Of a stretch of 64,000 bases of DNA, positions 42,516-54,499 are shown in pieces (positions within the stretch are counted from its first letter, which is position 1; each line of letters opens with the position of its first letter). The DNA comes from Pristionchus mayeri. Its lineage: Eukaryota > Nematoda > Chromadorea > Rhabditida > Neodiplogasteridae. A program made the position numbers and the translations under genes. The notes beneath the pieces were generated by a model. The model was not told the DNA's origin and did no database searches. It worked only from the letters and a program-made list of their open reading frames with translations. The DNA lies in contig BTRK01000005.1 of assembly GCA_036245805.1 (NCBI GenBank), positions 5,580,001 to 5,644,000 of the forward strand, written 5' to 3'.

Positions 42516-45500
42516 GCGTTCTGCTTGCATCACTCATTGAAAAGAAGCGAATGAAGCGCGATGTTCGCTGGGAATAATATTTTGTTTATAAAAGCAATGA
42601 TATCCCTGATACTGGAGACTTTCCTACTAGAATTCGGATGATGATCAGCAGAAACCTGATTGTTCCAGACATACCTAATGTTGTTGTTTCCAGCCGCTCC
42701 CGCAGGTGCGAACTTGACCTCGTCTACGATCGACGTCTCCATGTCGATCAATGACAGCGACGGGAACAGAACAGAGGTGCGACCTGGCGAACTACCGTAG
42801 TCTACGCTTTTTTCTCAGTATTTGATTTACGTTCGAGGGATTGCTGAACGCTAAAGAAATGTAAACTAACAATTTTTCCAAAAAGTATCGATGTCTTACT
42901 ACGGTTCTCTATTCGACACCGGGTTACAATGTGACCTTGAATAGCGAGTCCTAATTCATACCGTAGTTTGGATTATCGATCGATATTGTTCAGTTCTCCG
43001 ACCTCACTTTCGACGCCTCGATGAGTGTGACGCAGCTGCTGAAGAAGATTGACGTGATGTCGAAGAGACTCGAGAAGGGTACGGTAGATTAGTAATACGG
43101 TAGGGGATACGGTAGTCTTGAAGCGCGCTAGAATTATGCCGTGGATACCCCCCCCCCCACGCTATTGTTATTAGATTTTGAGAATTTGTCCAAAATGAGC
43201 TCGCAGCATTGTTGTGCATCCTCGCACAAGGACTGATATGAAAATTGTGAAACACAGATTTGCGAATTCCCGAATTTGAATTTATTTCTAATTTGCAACT
43301 CTTTCCAGTGGAAATGGATCCGGTGCAGCACGCGGTTCGCTGCGCGAGTCGTACAGCAGCTCCTGCAATCCCTCCTGCCCCTGCAGCCGTGCGACCGACC
43401 CGACCGGTCCGACAACCTTTCCTTCCCCTTCCCCTGCCTCGGCCATTGAGACAGAGGTCTCATGACGCGCTCTCGCTTGCGCACAGAGTGCCGGAGTACA
43501 TAGGCAGGATAGACAGATTAGGTCAGTGTGTTTTGTTTATTCCTGCAAAGTTGGGGAAGATCTATCATGCATGTGGTTTCCGAAGGTGACATAATGGATG
43601 TGAGAAGCTGTAATCTCTCGGGACAAAAACTAGATCTTCTTCTATTCAATACTCTCATGAGTCTAGATCTCTCGACCTGAATTACTTCCAGATTGGCGAC
43701 TCGTGACGTTTTGGAAGTGCTGCCCTCACGGCAGCAGCTTCAGCAAGTCCCTGCTACAGGAGGAGGAAGTGGGGGACTGGTGGACGGAGTGGATGATATG
43801 AGGAGGACGGTGGAGACGGACCTGAATAGGATCAGGTTTGGCGCTCATTGGTTCTTTGCAATTCGTTTTGCAGGTGTACTTTTATTTATTTGTTTACTAA
43901 TAGAATGTAGAGAAATAGTGGATTTGTACCCAAAATAAACTGACTTGAGTAGAGTGTGGAACCAGAATCTGACTTCCATATTCAAAGCGTGTTCATGTCA
44001 TGTCTTGAACCAGTAAAAAGTGGTAAGATTGAATATCAAATTATCGATTGCAGACAGACACTGCGCAACAACGCTACCTACTCTAGGGCGAATGGAGTTA
44101 GCATGCGGGGAGGAAGAGGGAGAGGAAGAGCAACGAGAGGTGAGGAGGGATAGATACTCTAGGCAGTGCACACTATTGATTGTCTAGTAACTCTAACACT
44201 ATAAATATTATCAATGTTGGTATTGTGCCATTATACATACGCACTTTAGTTCCACGAGGCCATCGACTATCCTTCCTCTTTCCCTCCTCTCGTCTTTCTC
44301 CAGCTGAACCTCAACGGCGAGGTCCATCTGCTGCAGTTGTGAAGACGCAGTCGAAGATCATCAACAAAATGCAGGTTTGATCTTTGATCTTTGCAACAAA
44401 TGGAAGAAGGCGATTGACGGTCGCAAGAGCCCTTCTTGAATGGAGAGCGGGACCTCGCGGATCCTGGTTGCAGTTGTGATTTATGTCATGAGTAAACTGT
44501 CTCTGGAATATAACGGACTTCTGGTTTCTGAATACAATCCTTATACTGTGGGACTATCCTCGTGCATTATTCCATGGGGTTTGCCATGCACTCTTTCGAC
44601 TAAATTGTTTTCAGGTAGTTCACACTTCGGAGGAATTCGCGAAGCCCCGGGAGGAAAGCAGAAAGAGGATAGCGATGCTCACGGGATTCGGAGGAAGGTG
44701 AGTAGGAAGAAGGCAGGAATAGGAGGAAGAATGGTTTGGATGCGATTCTGAGATGCATGCAAAAGGAATCGAAACTTTTCAAGTATTTTGCTCTTGTTTG
44801 TTGTGTGCTTCATATATTTAATAAAGTTACCCTGTAAGTGTGGCACAATAGTATGCTGCACGAAGTATTCATAGAAAAAATATAAATTATTTGCAGAGAA
44901 GAGCGTCAGATGCTGGCACTCGCGGACGCAGTCCAACTGCGAATCACGAAGGATATTGACGGTGAGATTTTTGAGATTTTGGGATACTGTAAACTCCGAG
45001 GGAATACGGTAGAATATCGATTTATGGGCGCACCATCTTTGCCGTGTACAGATGAAGTGGGCGTGATGGTAATAGTTCAGCTCTCTTCTATGTTATTGAA
45101 AAATATCTGAAAATAAGACATTTCTGTCGTTTCTGTAAAGCGAAGTAAAGGCAGCTTTATGTTTCACATTCTTTCTAATATTGAAAGAAATGGATTTTCT
45201 CGATGATATCAATGATTCTTGCTTACAAATTGTGCTATTATTTTACAGATCGAGAGTTATCTTCCCTTCCAGATTCTCTGCGTGCGGTCGTTTCTTCCGA
45301 TGGCGCCCGCACCGTGAATACTCTGCGGGCGGTGGTGCGCGGTGTGCCCGTGGTCAGCGAGGAGTGGGTGAGTATTTTGAATTACGAAACCTAGGATTTA
45401 TACAGTAGGATACGTAGTGTTGTAGAACGAAGTTCAACAATTTATCCTGTTTTTGTGATGTTTTCTTTCATGCGATCGTTGTAATCAGTTGCCGGCTGTC

Positions 45501-46998
45501 GATTTTTCATAACGATTGCGTCGCGCCCTATATTTACACCAAAAATCTATATACTATGAAAAACCCCAGTCGTATATAAAATGTCTTATTTCTACATCAC
45601 TCAAGCTTCCGTAATCACGCTACATTGTCGAATCGTTTGCTTCACACGCTACCGTACGAGTGGCCGCAGTGGGCGGAGCTTGCAAAGGTGAATTTCATTT
45701 AGCTGGTAATGAAGTCAGCCCTATTTGGATTATACTTTTTTTTCATTTTTTGCAATGCACAGTCAGCAAGCAGTGCTTTGCAAGGATACCGCGTAATATC
45801 TTCCATTGCAGAAACGCGAGAGTGCCAAGCGCGGAGTCTTCACAGCTCTCGGAGGAAAGATTAAGGTGGGACGGATTGATCTTTGACCGTTTGTAAATTT
45901 GAAGATTGCGCATTTGTTTAATAGTTTTGTGCACAGCACTGGTTCACTTGGGTGCAGTGGCCATGTATGCTGTCGGATCTATCGGAGAGGTCGTAACGTT
46001 ACAATCGTTTTAGAAAATCTTAGACATTATTCAACTAAATTATTTCCTTTTTCTCCTCCAGTGTAGGATGGGAGGAAATGGACAGAGTCTTATCTTTTGG
46101 TTGTGATTGCTTCTAGCGGTTAGAGGGAATGATTAGTTATTCTATTGCTTATCACAGGTCTGCGATTTCTGCTCGCCCTCTACGCCAGTGATGAAGGAGC
46201 TGATAATGAAGAGCGGAGGATGGGTGGGATATTTAATTAATTAATTAAGATAACTAATTTTAAGGCGTGTGATTGAGCACGGCATGTCAAAAATTGTTGT
46301 TCCGGATTTTTTTAACGAGTAAAATGCTAATTTTGATAGGCCGGTGATTTTGTGATGCATAACTTTCATTAAATTTTGGACAATTTGAATCAACAATAAA
46401 TCAACTCCGAGGAAATTTAAAAAAATATCGATCGAATATTTGCAGTTGACATCCGAGATCTCTTCCGCTGCAATGATCGTCGCCCCTCAGGGAGTGTATG
46501 GAAGGAGGATGGAGAGGGAAGGAGTACACGTGGTGGCAGAGAAGTACATACTAGGTCAGTGGACTACACTCCCTTTCTTACAATGTTCCATCCTTTTCTA
46601 TGCATCTGTGTGTGGCCAACGCCATTTCATAGTTTCAATCTACCAGGGACTTTCATCTTGTACATATTCCGTATAAGCTATGCTGCTCGCGTTGCATGTT
46701 TGAATGTTCGCTTCTTGCTCAATAATGCAAATCTGTCTACATACAACTTTAGTAGTTCACAAATGAAATGCAAGTGTGCTTCATGCGTGGTTCAAACGGA
46801 CAATTTTGGTCATTTAATCGCTCGCTAATCGACCCTTTTTGCATGCTCTAACGCTTTCGTTAACTGTAAAATGCGAAGAGTCGCACCATTCTTCACTTTC
46901 ACATTCGCTTTCCAGATTGCATCACGGAGAACAAGTTGATCGCCCTGCCGGGAATGAATGCATCCATCGATGATGATTCGCTACTTTCGGAGGGCTGA

Positions 46999-47583
46999 TT
47001 GCATATAATTTCCCGTCTTTTCTCCCCTTTCTTTCTTTATTCCATCCATTTTATGCAGAGTTGAATATTTTCTAGGATTATTGAGTCGATTTGATCGGAT
47101 ATTCTTAGATGTTGTGTTCTTTAGTCTTTCGTGCGTTGTAATAATCAACATCCATTTTATATGTTCTGTACCATACGAGTTGAGAGTTTTCGAAAAAAAT
47201 ATTATGGCCTTCAAATTTTATAAATCGGTTATGAATCGGATTTGTCTCGTCAGATTCTGAATGCACAAACGTTGCTCCAGGCAGAGATGTGGAGCTTTCT
47301 CTGTTTCACAATGTCGGGTTGGGGTTCAATGAAGCGTGCGCGCAAGCGACGATATTTACAAGACCACTCAGATTCTCCGGCGATTTTGAAACTTATTACT
47401 ATAACCTGTCCATCACGGTGGATCAATGTTTGGTTTCCTTCCATTCTCTCCCTTCTGCCGTTACGTACCCTCAGCTGATTTCCTGGAGGGTGCGAAAAAT
47501 GACAGTAAACATCCTTTGAAAACAAATCCCGAGGCTTTCACAAAAACGGCCGATTAGTTGCGGGCAGTGAGTAACGTTAGTTT
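46999..47583. other. 3' flank of the second MCPH1 copy
   Basis: Homologous to 25804-26550. No supported gene; several small indels relative to the first copy. Confidence 0.5.
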
Positions 47584-48491
47584 TGTAGCGAAATATGACT
47601 TCGCTACTATCATTGCCAACCCATCCCGGTCACGGCCAGCTCATATTGTTAATGTCAACCCATACTGGTCAAGGTTGTCACTACCAACCCACCCCGGTTT
47701 ATGCTGTCACTACTGACATTATTGGTCAGGGTTGGTTATTTGTCTCTCCCCTGCATTCCAATAATCACACATTATCTTTATTTCATTCACCATCAATAAT
47801 AATCATTAAATCATTCAATTAAGTAATTAAATAATTAAATAATAAATACAATCAGTTCTCGATCGTTCCATTCCTACAGTACTTATATTCAAATATCCCG
47901 CGGAGAGCAGGTCCTGTTTGGAAATTCAGGCAACTCCGCAATTTCCGCGGCGTCCGTTGATTTTTCTTCTTAGCGTTGATTTTTCTTCGACGTTCACGTC
48001 GTTTCCTTTCATTCTTTCTTCATTCATTCACCACTTTTACTAGACACGCGTTCTAGTCACTTCACTTCCATCCATATTAGCTGACCTGCGAGTTACGCGA
48101 TCTAATCCATCGTTATTTCACCCAATTTCCGTCACTTTCATCCCCCGACATCATTGTCATCATTCTTATCGTTCAGCACTCTGTCGTGTGCTCCATCCCC
48201 GTCCATCGACTACCACCTGCTCCCCCTCGACTGCTCGTTGAGGATCACCACAACCATTTAAGTCTCATCCTCCTGCTAAACAGCTTGGGGATCACGACTT
48301 TCAATCGTCACCAATAAAGGTACTTCCCTTCTCTCATTCAATCAATATTCACCCCATTAGTTCTTTCTCCCTTTTTGATCTACCCTTTTCTTTCGTATTT
48401 TCCTTGTAAATTTAATTAAATAAAGTGTGTTTATTATCACTTTCGCCCATTACACATAATCAGTACAATTTCCAAAGGGGAATTTGCTTTA
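47584..48491. mobile_element. 908-bp insertion, possible solo LTR
   Basis: The first block is continuous here (about 26545-26560), so this is an insertion in copy 2. It begins TGTAGCGAAATATGAC, is flanked by AGTTT on both sides (47579-47583, 48492-48496), contains repeated CCAACCCA(T/C)...GGTCA units near its start, and has AATAAA signals at about 48313 and 48419. The 3' end is TTTGCTTTA, not the CA usual for LTRs, so the class is uncertain. Confidence 0.5.
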
Positions 48492-48697
48492 AGTTTTTTT
48501 TTCTCTAGCCCAGAGCATCAAGAATCCGTGTGATCAATGTGATTACAGTAGCCTGGTCGCGATGCTGTTCACGGACGGATTGTTTAATCACGCAGTGCTA
48601 TGGTAGTGTTGTCTTCCAAGAATCATGCGAGGTGCACATAGTTCGGGGATACGGTAGCTTGGCGCAACTAATACTCCGACATTTTCCACTTTGCAAC

Positions 48698-48830
48698 AAG
48701 AAGTCGGTGAATGAAATGGTGAGCACGGACCGAAAAAAATGTCAAGGAGTACGCTACCTGAAGTAGTCGCTCAATGATGAAAAGTATATCTTCATCCGAT
48801 TGTCCTCTATGAAGGAACTGTTGGGTTGTT
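48698..48830 (+). pseudogene. Guanylate kinase exon 5-6 fragment with internal deletion
   Basis: Codons for KKSVNE..., then QGVRYLK, a stop, SLNDEKYIFIR and KEL. Exon 5 runs into exon 6 without intron 5, but intron 6 sequence follows KEL with the donor GT changed to TT. The missing intron is therefore better explained by a deletion than by reverse transcription. Confidence 0.8.
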
Positions 48831-49300
48831 CTTGTTATGATTTTGCTATGCTTAAATTTCTGTAAGCTTATCTCGAAAATAAGAGAAAAAATCTGTACAT
48901 TATTTCGATCGATGATCAATAACAACCGTATATAGGAGAAGTGTGTACGCTTGCGCAGGCTGACCCGAGGAGACACTTCATAAACGACTCATTCACGCGC
49001 GAGAGCAAATACACGGGAATGAGTGACGTGCATATTATTGATTTTCTGATTCATAGTCTAGCGTAGAAATTCAGGATCAGGATTTTTACCACCTGATAGA
49101 TGATTTCAGCTTGGCATATTTGTCTAATTCTGGATACAGCAGCGCAACTTATCTCATTATTCTGCTTTCAGAAAATATCTAGTTTCTTGCCAGTTGTATG
49201 CTTCAGTGTTGGCACATCATCTGCGGCTACTAGTCCGGACCAATCATGCAGTTGTTGTGAGTCAAAAAATACTGTTTTGCCGAAATTTGCCATATTGCAG

Positions 49301-49348
49301 CAAGCGGTGAACGACGTGCTCGTCTGCGTGCTGGATGTGGAACTGCAG
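49301..49348 (+). pseudogene. Guanylate kinase exon 5 fragment, second block
   Basis: AAGCGGTGAACGACGTGCTC then VCVLDVELQ; donor changed to ATGGGC exactly as at 26776. The shared lesion predates the block duplication. Confidence 0.8.
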
Positions 49349-50060
49349 ATGGGCGAGGAGGGAATTGCTCTGAGTCTCTCAGTTTCGCAAACTTTCAAGT
49401 TCTGAGACCTATGGGGTGTTCACTTAGGTTGACTTTTCGGTGTTCATTGGGACTTTGCAATCACCTTTCTCTATTGCGAAATTCGACGAGTGGGAGGGAA
49501 TTATGACGTGGCAATGAATATCAATTAGCCAAGTCTAGTATTCACTTGCGCTCTCGCAGGTAGATACCGAAGGCAATCTTATGATAATTGTAATGCTGCT
49601 GATATTCATTGTTTTCATTGTTCTTTTTCCGCATAATGATTGCTCAGGAAATGATTGCAGCCCGTGCAATGATTCTAGCATCGTGGCATTATGTTCGTGG
49701 AAATGAATAAATATTGTCAGAGCTGCATCCCTGTGCATACATGTAGTGAAAAAATAGCATTATTCTTCGATGAGATTTGAGAAATTTCTATCTGCGCACC
49801 TACCAACTTTGAATTTCTGAGTGAGCATGGTAAATTCAGATACCAGGCACTTTCGCGTGTCACTCCCAGGTCAAGTTGCCATCAAAAATGGGACAACCAA
49901 TATCTCATGGTTATTGTTGGTCGTTTCAAAATGACTCATTCAGTAATAAGGAGAGAGTATGCTAAATGAAGAGAGAGAAAACGCGTGATTCGATCTAGAT
50001 TTCGAAATTCAGATATCCATAGTGTTTAAAGTGAAGCGACGACTCATTCTTCCATTACAG

Positions 50061-50112
50061 GTGACCCTCTCCTCGCTCTGCTCCCTCCCCAATTCCATCC
50101 CTCCTCCCTCTG
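50061..50112 (+). pseudogene. Truncated 'VTLSSLCSLPN' exon, second copy
   Basis: Identical to 27555-27606 and broken off at the same base. Confidence 0.65.
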
Positions 50113-50310
50113 CTCGTGCATCTTGGACAATTGTTTTTGCACGATGCCCGCGCGTTTCTGCGTAAAAAGCGGCTGGTTGCAAGTAATGGCCGCGAAATAA
50201 CAGTCACTTTTCATTCGAAAAAAATATTGTCTTTTAGAAGCATCGTCTTGCAAATGTATTATATATTTGTTCTCTTCTATATCGCCTTATTTTGTACAAA
50301 ATATTTTAGA

Positions 50311-52663
50311 ATGGGTCAGCTCGTATCACAATGTATTCGGAATGCTCAAGCGAAAGACACACTCACTCTCGCCCAATTACCATCTGATGTCATTCGAACG
50401 GTCATCAGATCAGATATATTATCCATAAATGGCATGCGCTTAGTAAGTTTAATTAGTACTGGGTTATCATGTGTAGAGGAGACCTCGTTGCTTGGAAGGA
50501 TAGCATTTTCCATCAGGACCTTGACTATAAATAATGACAGTAACAAGGCTGCTTCTGTCTAGTTTTTGGATTAAAGACGATTTGATGATTAATATACAGT
50601 CGCGCCGGAAAGTCACCGTACACTTTTTGAATTTGTTGTATCTTTTTGCCCAGGAAATGCATCATTCTGGCACTCAGTTACGATGTACCAAATCCATCGG
50701 AGATTATGATCATGGTATTATGGTATGACGTCATCGCATAGTTATTGCGTAGTGATGACGCAATCAAACGGCACTTTTTCAAAACGGCATTATTCTTACA
50801 TAGATTTTTTCATGTTCGCCATACTTTCTATGATTGGAGATATGGCCGAGGCCTACCCAGAATAAATTTTTGAAGGTGCTGCTCGGTCGCACATTTTCTG
50901 CAGCGAAGCTGCAAAAACAGGATATGAAATTCGGAACTCTGCTTCTATAGTAGCAGAGACCCGTTCAAAGCATAAAATTGATTGCCATCATGAGTACACA
51001 TGATCCTGAGAATATGAATACGATATCTCATAATTTGCCCTCAGGGCATGAAAAAATCACTTTTTTTGCATGACCATTTTTTGGACATCCATAACTTTAC
51101 AGAAAAGTTTAGTAAAAATCTGATTTTTATCTGGTAATGTTCAAAATGTATTGAAGAACCGAATTCCAACTTTATAGAGCGATTGGATATCTTTCCGACC
51201 CGCGGTGTGCGTTTTTAAGAGGTATACTAGGGTCGGGAAACACCTTGTTTACCCCTGTGGGCGAGAGAGTGCAGACGACGAGAGTGCGTAAACAGGGTGT
51301 TTTGGGACCCTCATATACCTCCGAAAAACGCACGCCGCGGGCTGGAAAGATATCCAAACGCTCTAAAAAGTTGGAATTCAGTTCTTCAATACATTGTGAA
51401 CATTATCAAAAAAATCAGATTTTTACTATACTTTTCCGTAAAGTTATGGATGTCTAAAAAATGGTCAAGCAAAAAAGTGATTTTTTTTCATGCCCTGAGG
51501 GCAAATTATGAGTTATCGTATTCATATTCTCAGGATCACGTGCACTCATGATGCCGATCATTTTGATGCTTTGAACGGGTCTCTAGCCACTCCAGAAGCC
51601 GAGTTCCGAATTTCAGATCCTGTTTTTGCAGCTTCGCCGCAGCAAATGTGCGACCGAGCAGCACCTTCAAAAATTTATTCTGGGTAGGTCTCGGTCATAT
51701 CTCCAATCATAGAAAGTATGGCGAACAGGAAAAAATCTATGTAAGAATAATGCCGTTTTGAAAAAGTGCAGATTGATTGCGTCATCACTACGCAATAACT
51801 ATGGTATGACGTCATACCATAATACCATGATCATATTCTCCGATGGATTTGGTACATCGTAACTGAGTGCCAGAATGATGCATTTCCTGGGCAAAAAGAT
51901 ACAACAAATTCAAAAAGTGTACGGTGACTTTCCGGCGCGACTGTATAAATTGAAAAATTTACTATGAGATAATATACATATTACTTTTTCTCAGATTTCC
52001 CCTCATTGGAATGATCTCGTTTCCGAGTTGCTCATTTCTCGCATCCACCTTCCCGTCATCAGCCAACTCAGATTCGACATGAAAAAGTCTTTGGGAAATG
52101 GTTGCTATGGTGGTCTTAATGTGGAAATCCGGGCACCAGAGAAATATCGCAAATTTTACGGATTAAAAGGCAAGAAAAACAAGAAAGTATCATCTGAAGA
52201 TGCCGTCGAGGTGAGTCGTAGTCGAAAGAATGATAATTTCCCTAAGAAGTCGTTTGTATTCTCAAATAATTGATTCAGATGCGCGTTGTCGAGTGCAAAA
52301 GTGAATATGTGGAAAAAATGGAGGAACTCACAAAACAACTGTTGCAATGCGTCGGACGATGCTCACATATTGCGAAGTTGGAACTTATCAACTTCTTCAG
52401 AGATGACATCAGCGCATCAGTAATTTTGCTAAAACATATGATGAGAACAGTGGACATTCACGAACTCGTGTTTACTTATTATGGACGTTTTGACAAGAAA
52501 TACACGTAAGACATGCAATGGAATTGTTTTTGAAATTATGAAATTATCACACATATTCAGAAAATCAGTTCTTAATCTTATTCAAGCACAACCAGTTAAT
52601 CGAGTTTTGCTGAATCTTAATGTTGTTGAACGATTCGATGCAGCTGATTTTGGTCGGGGCTAA
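50311..52663 (+). pseudogene. F-box-like gene, copy 2, with nonsense codon
   Basis: Exons 50311..50442, 51995..52210, 52279..52505 and 52561 onward lie at a constant 22,506-bp offset from copy 1, so no indel separates the copies over these exons and the intervening palindrome. AAA in copy 1 (...FGRGK) is TAA here at 52661-52663, ending the protein about 33 codons early. Only a handful of other substitutions were noticed. Confidence 0.8.
50597..51943. mobile_element. Palindromic Tc1/mariner-type MITE, second copy
   Basis: Same termini, TA flanks and length as 28091-29437, duplicated together with the F-box gene. Confidence 0.92.
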
Positions 52664-52763
52664 GTCTTTTCAGTATCAATCAATCATTATTTATCATTGC
52701 AAGCTTTAACGTTGTTTTCTAATATCAAGTTTACACATCATTTCGCATTTCATAAATATTCGA

Positions 52764-52940
52764 GGCACTAAGCCGGATGAGAACCCACCGGATGAGAAAC
52801 AACAATTTACCTTTCTGTAGGATGTTCACAGAAGCATTTTTGACACTTTGGGAACCTAATGTGAAGGTGCTGGAGAAGGGTACTTTTTTGGTTCTCATCC
52901 AGTGGGTTCACATCTGACGGTTCTCATCCAACCTAGTGCC
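52764..52940. mobile_element. 177-bp MITE with perfect 8-bp target duplication
   Basis: GGCACTAAGCCGGATGAGAA and TTCTCATCCAACCTAGTGCC ends, flanked on both sides by ATATTCGA (52756-52763, 52941-52948). An 8-bp duplication points to a hAT-type transposase in trans. Confidence 0.88.
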
Positions 52941-53228
52941 ATATTCGATCATCATGCTAAATGGATGTATCTAATATTTCATTGTTCAGGTTATTCAGAG
53001 TGTGCGAGATTCATAGCAATGGCCGTATCGTTCGTCCCAGAATTTGAATTGTTGGTTGTATGGAGTCTCTTACATGCCATATCTATTGACGATATGCAAG
53101 CAGATTTGGAAAAAGTAAAATTAGAGTTGGGAGCATCCGACGAAATTATCACTACTCTCTCATTCAGCATGCCTGACCCGTTTGTTATCAATTTTCGCTT
53201 GGTCGCACGTCGTTGTTTCAAAAAGTGA
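52941..53228 (+). pseudogene. Stranded 3' coding segment of F-box copy 2
   Basis: Matches 30435-30722 with few substitutions (a Met-to-Ile-type change near PDPFVI) and remains open to TGA. Confidence 0.5.
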
Positions 53229-53494
53229 TGATAACCGTTTTCATTATAATTATGAAAAGTGCTTCTGTGATGTTACTAATTTACAATTATTTTATCTATA
53301 CGGTCATACTGCAATCAACATTCTTTGTTAGTTGCATATATTCAGTTTGTTCTGTGTCGTTCTCATAGGCAGCGATAATGTCTGTATTATCGAACTCCAG
53401 CCATGGATAAAGTGCTCACTTGTTAGCGAGTTGATCGCTCTCTACACAAACACGAGATAAATATCACAATGCACACAAATCGGGTGGAAACCGT

Positions 53495-53542
53495 GAGACT
53501 TTTTGCGACGCGGCATCAATCTGCCGCGTCGCAAAAAGTCTC
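53495..53542. repeat. Perfect 21-bp stem, 6-nt loop inverted repeat
   Basis: GAGACTTTTTGCGACGCGGCA (53495-53515) and its exact inverse (53522-53542) flank TCAATC. The matching part of the first block (about 30985-31125) has different sequence, so it arose or inserted in copy 2. Confidence 0.85.
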
Positions 53543-54358
53543 CTGAAAAGAGTACGCATTCGTGAAAGTGCGCGTATTTAAAAAAAAAAAGACAGTTCAT
53601 GATAATCAGTAACATTTAAAAATAGCCGGGCATACTGTAGCTACCGTAGTTAGAATGGAGAAGGATCAATGATGAAATCAAATTAGCAAATATGAGATCA
53701 ATCTCTCTCACTGGGCCTTGCAACCAAACCCACGATACTGTAGTTTGGGTTACGATAACATATTTTAAATTCGAATGCGAAGTAGAGGTAGAAATTAGAA
53801 AGAAATTTATTATCTAACTCGTAATATAAAGTTGTCGATAACCGTAAAATACTGTAGTTATGGTGGTACTGTAGGTAGGATACGGTAAGTTAATGCAATA
53901 TCATCCGCCCTTGCCGGGCAACTATGGGCTTTGTGTGCATCCCTTGGTGTGCCTACAGTATTGTCAGATTGCGGTATTTCAGGTTACGGTAGCCGATCAA
54001 TACAAGAGGTTCCACTGTGGAAGGAGTAGGTTATGGTATCTTGTATTTTTACAATGTTATGCTCCCACCGATAAAGCAACCATGAGCCATGAGTGTTTGA
54101 TTTGTTCTACAGCCTCCCAACAGCCTCCCATCCGTTGCTTTTTAAATGCAACTCTGGCAGTCAACGACAATTGCGTTCGAGCTTGATGACGGATATGTCA
54201 GGGGTTCTATTCCCCTCACCCATCCCTGCCTTTAGTTAGTCTTTGGCGGAGATACTAATATGAAAGGAAAGGTGGAAAATCCACTGATAAAAAATCCCTG
54301 GTATTACGCCTAATTCCACATTAGACCCCTCATGCACCAACGAAGAAACACGAAACTG
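53543..54358. other. Intergenic, empty-site counterpart of 31140-32570
   Basis: No gene. It contains the unoccupied hAT target AATACAAGAGG at about 53999-54010 and several TACTGTAG/TACGGTA motifs. Confidence 0.5.
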
Positions 54359-54499
54359 CTAGGAAAACCCTTCAACTTTCCTGACGACCTCCATGCCATC
54401 TGTGACGCGCCCGAAGACGACGTGCTTGCAGTCGAGATGCTCGGCCTTCCCGGTACAGATTAAGAACTGCGATCCGTTCGTGTTCGGACCCGTGTTGGC
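54359..54499 (-). pseudogene. Cyclophilin exon 4 fragment
   Basis: From an intact TTTGCAG acceptor it reads [45 protein letters not shown] and a stop. Catalytic Phe is changed (QFL for QFF). No exons 1-3 were found upstream (54.5-55.1 kb), so it is a partial copy marking the right end of the second block. Confidence 0.88.

Larger units (their letters stand above)
35243..46998 (+). pseudogene. Second MCPH1-like copy, 5'-truncated and broken
   Basis: Exons matching exons 5-26 of the 6.8-25.8 kb gene occur in the same order (35243-35358, 35532-35620, 35954-36038, 36717-36813, 38237-38314, 40031-40082, 40449-40528, 42032-42131, 42693-42777, 42994-43078, 43309-43521, 43692-43831, 44053-44138, 44304-44373, 44615-44696, 44897-44962, 45273-45367, 45635-45688, 45812-45867, 46159-46224, 46447-46555, 46915-46998; boundaries approximate). 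The first four exons are missing. Lesions seen: a 5-nt insertion at the first exon; a lost acceptor at 38231-38236 (CAG to CAA) shifting the frame of the first BRCT exon; a 1-nt deletion in the proline-rich exon near 43505; and replacement of the acceptor and first half of the exon near 45600-45634. Substitutions elsewhere are often conservative, so decay may be recent, and a shortened product is not excluded. Confidence 0.85.

Noticed and set aside
48698..48830. Guanylate kinase fragment with exon 5 joined to exon 6 read as a processed (retroposed) pseudogene
   Set aside because: Intron 6 sequence follows exon 6, and part of exon 5 is deleted at the join, so a genomic copy with a deletion explains it better.
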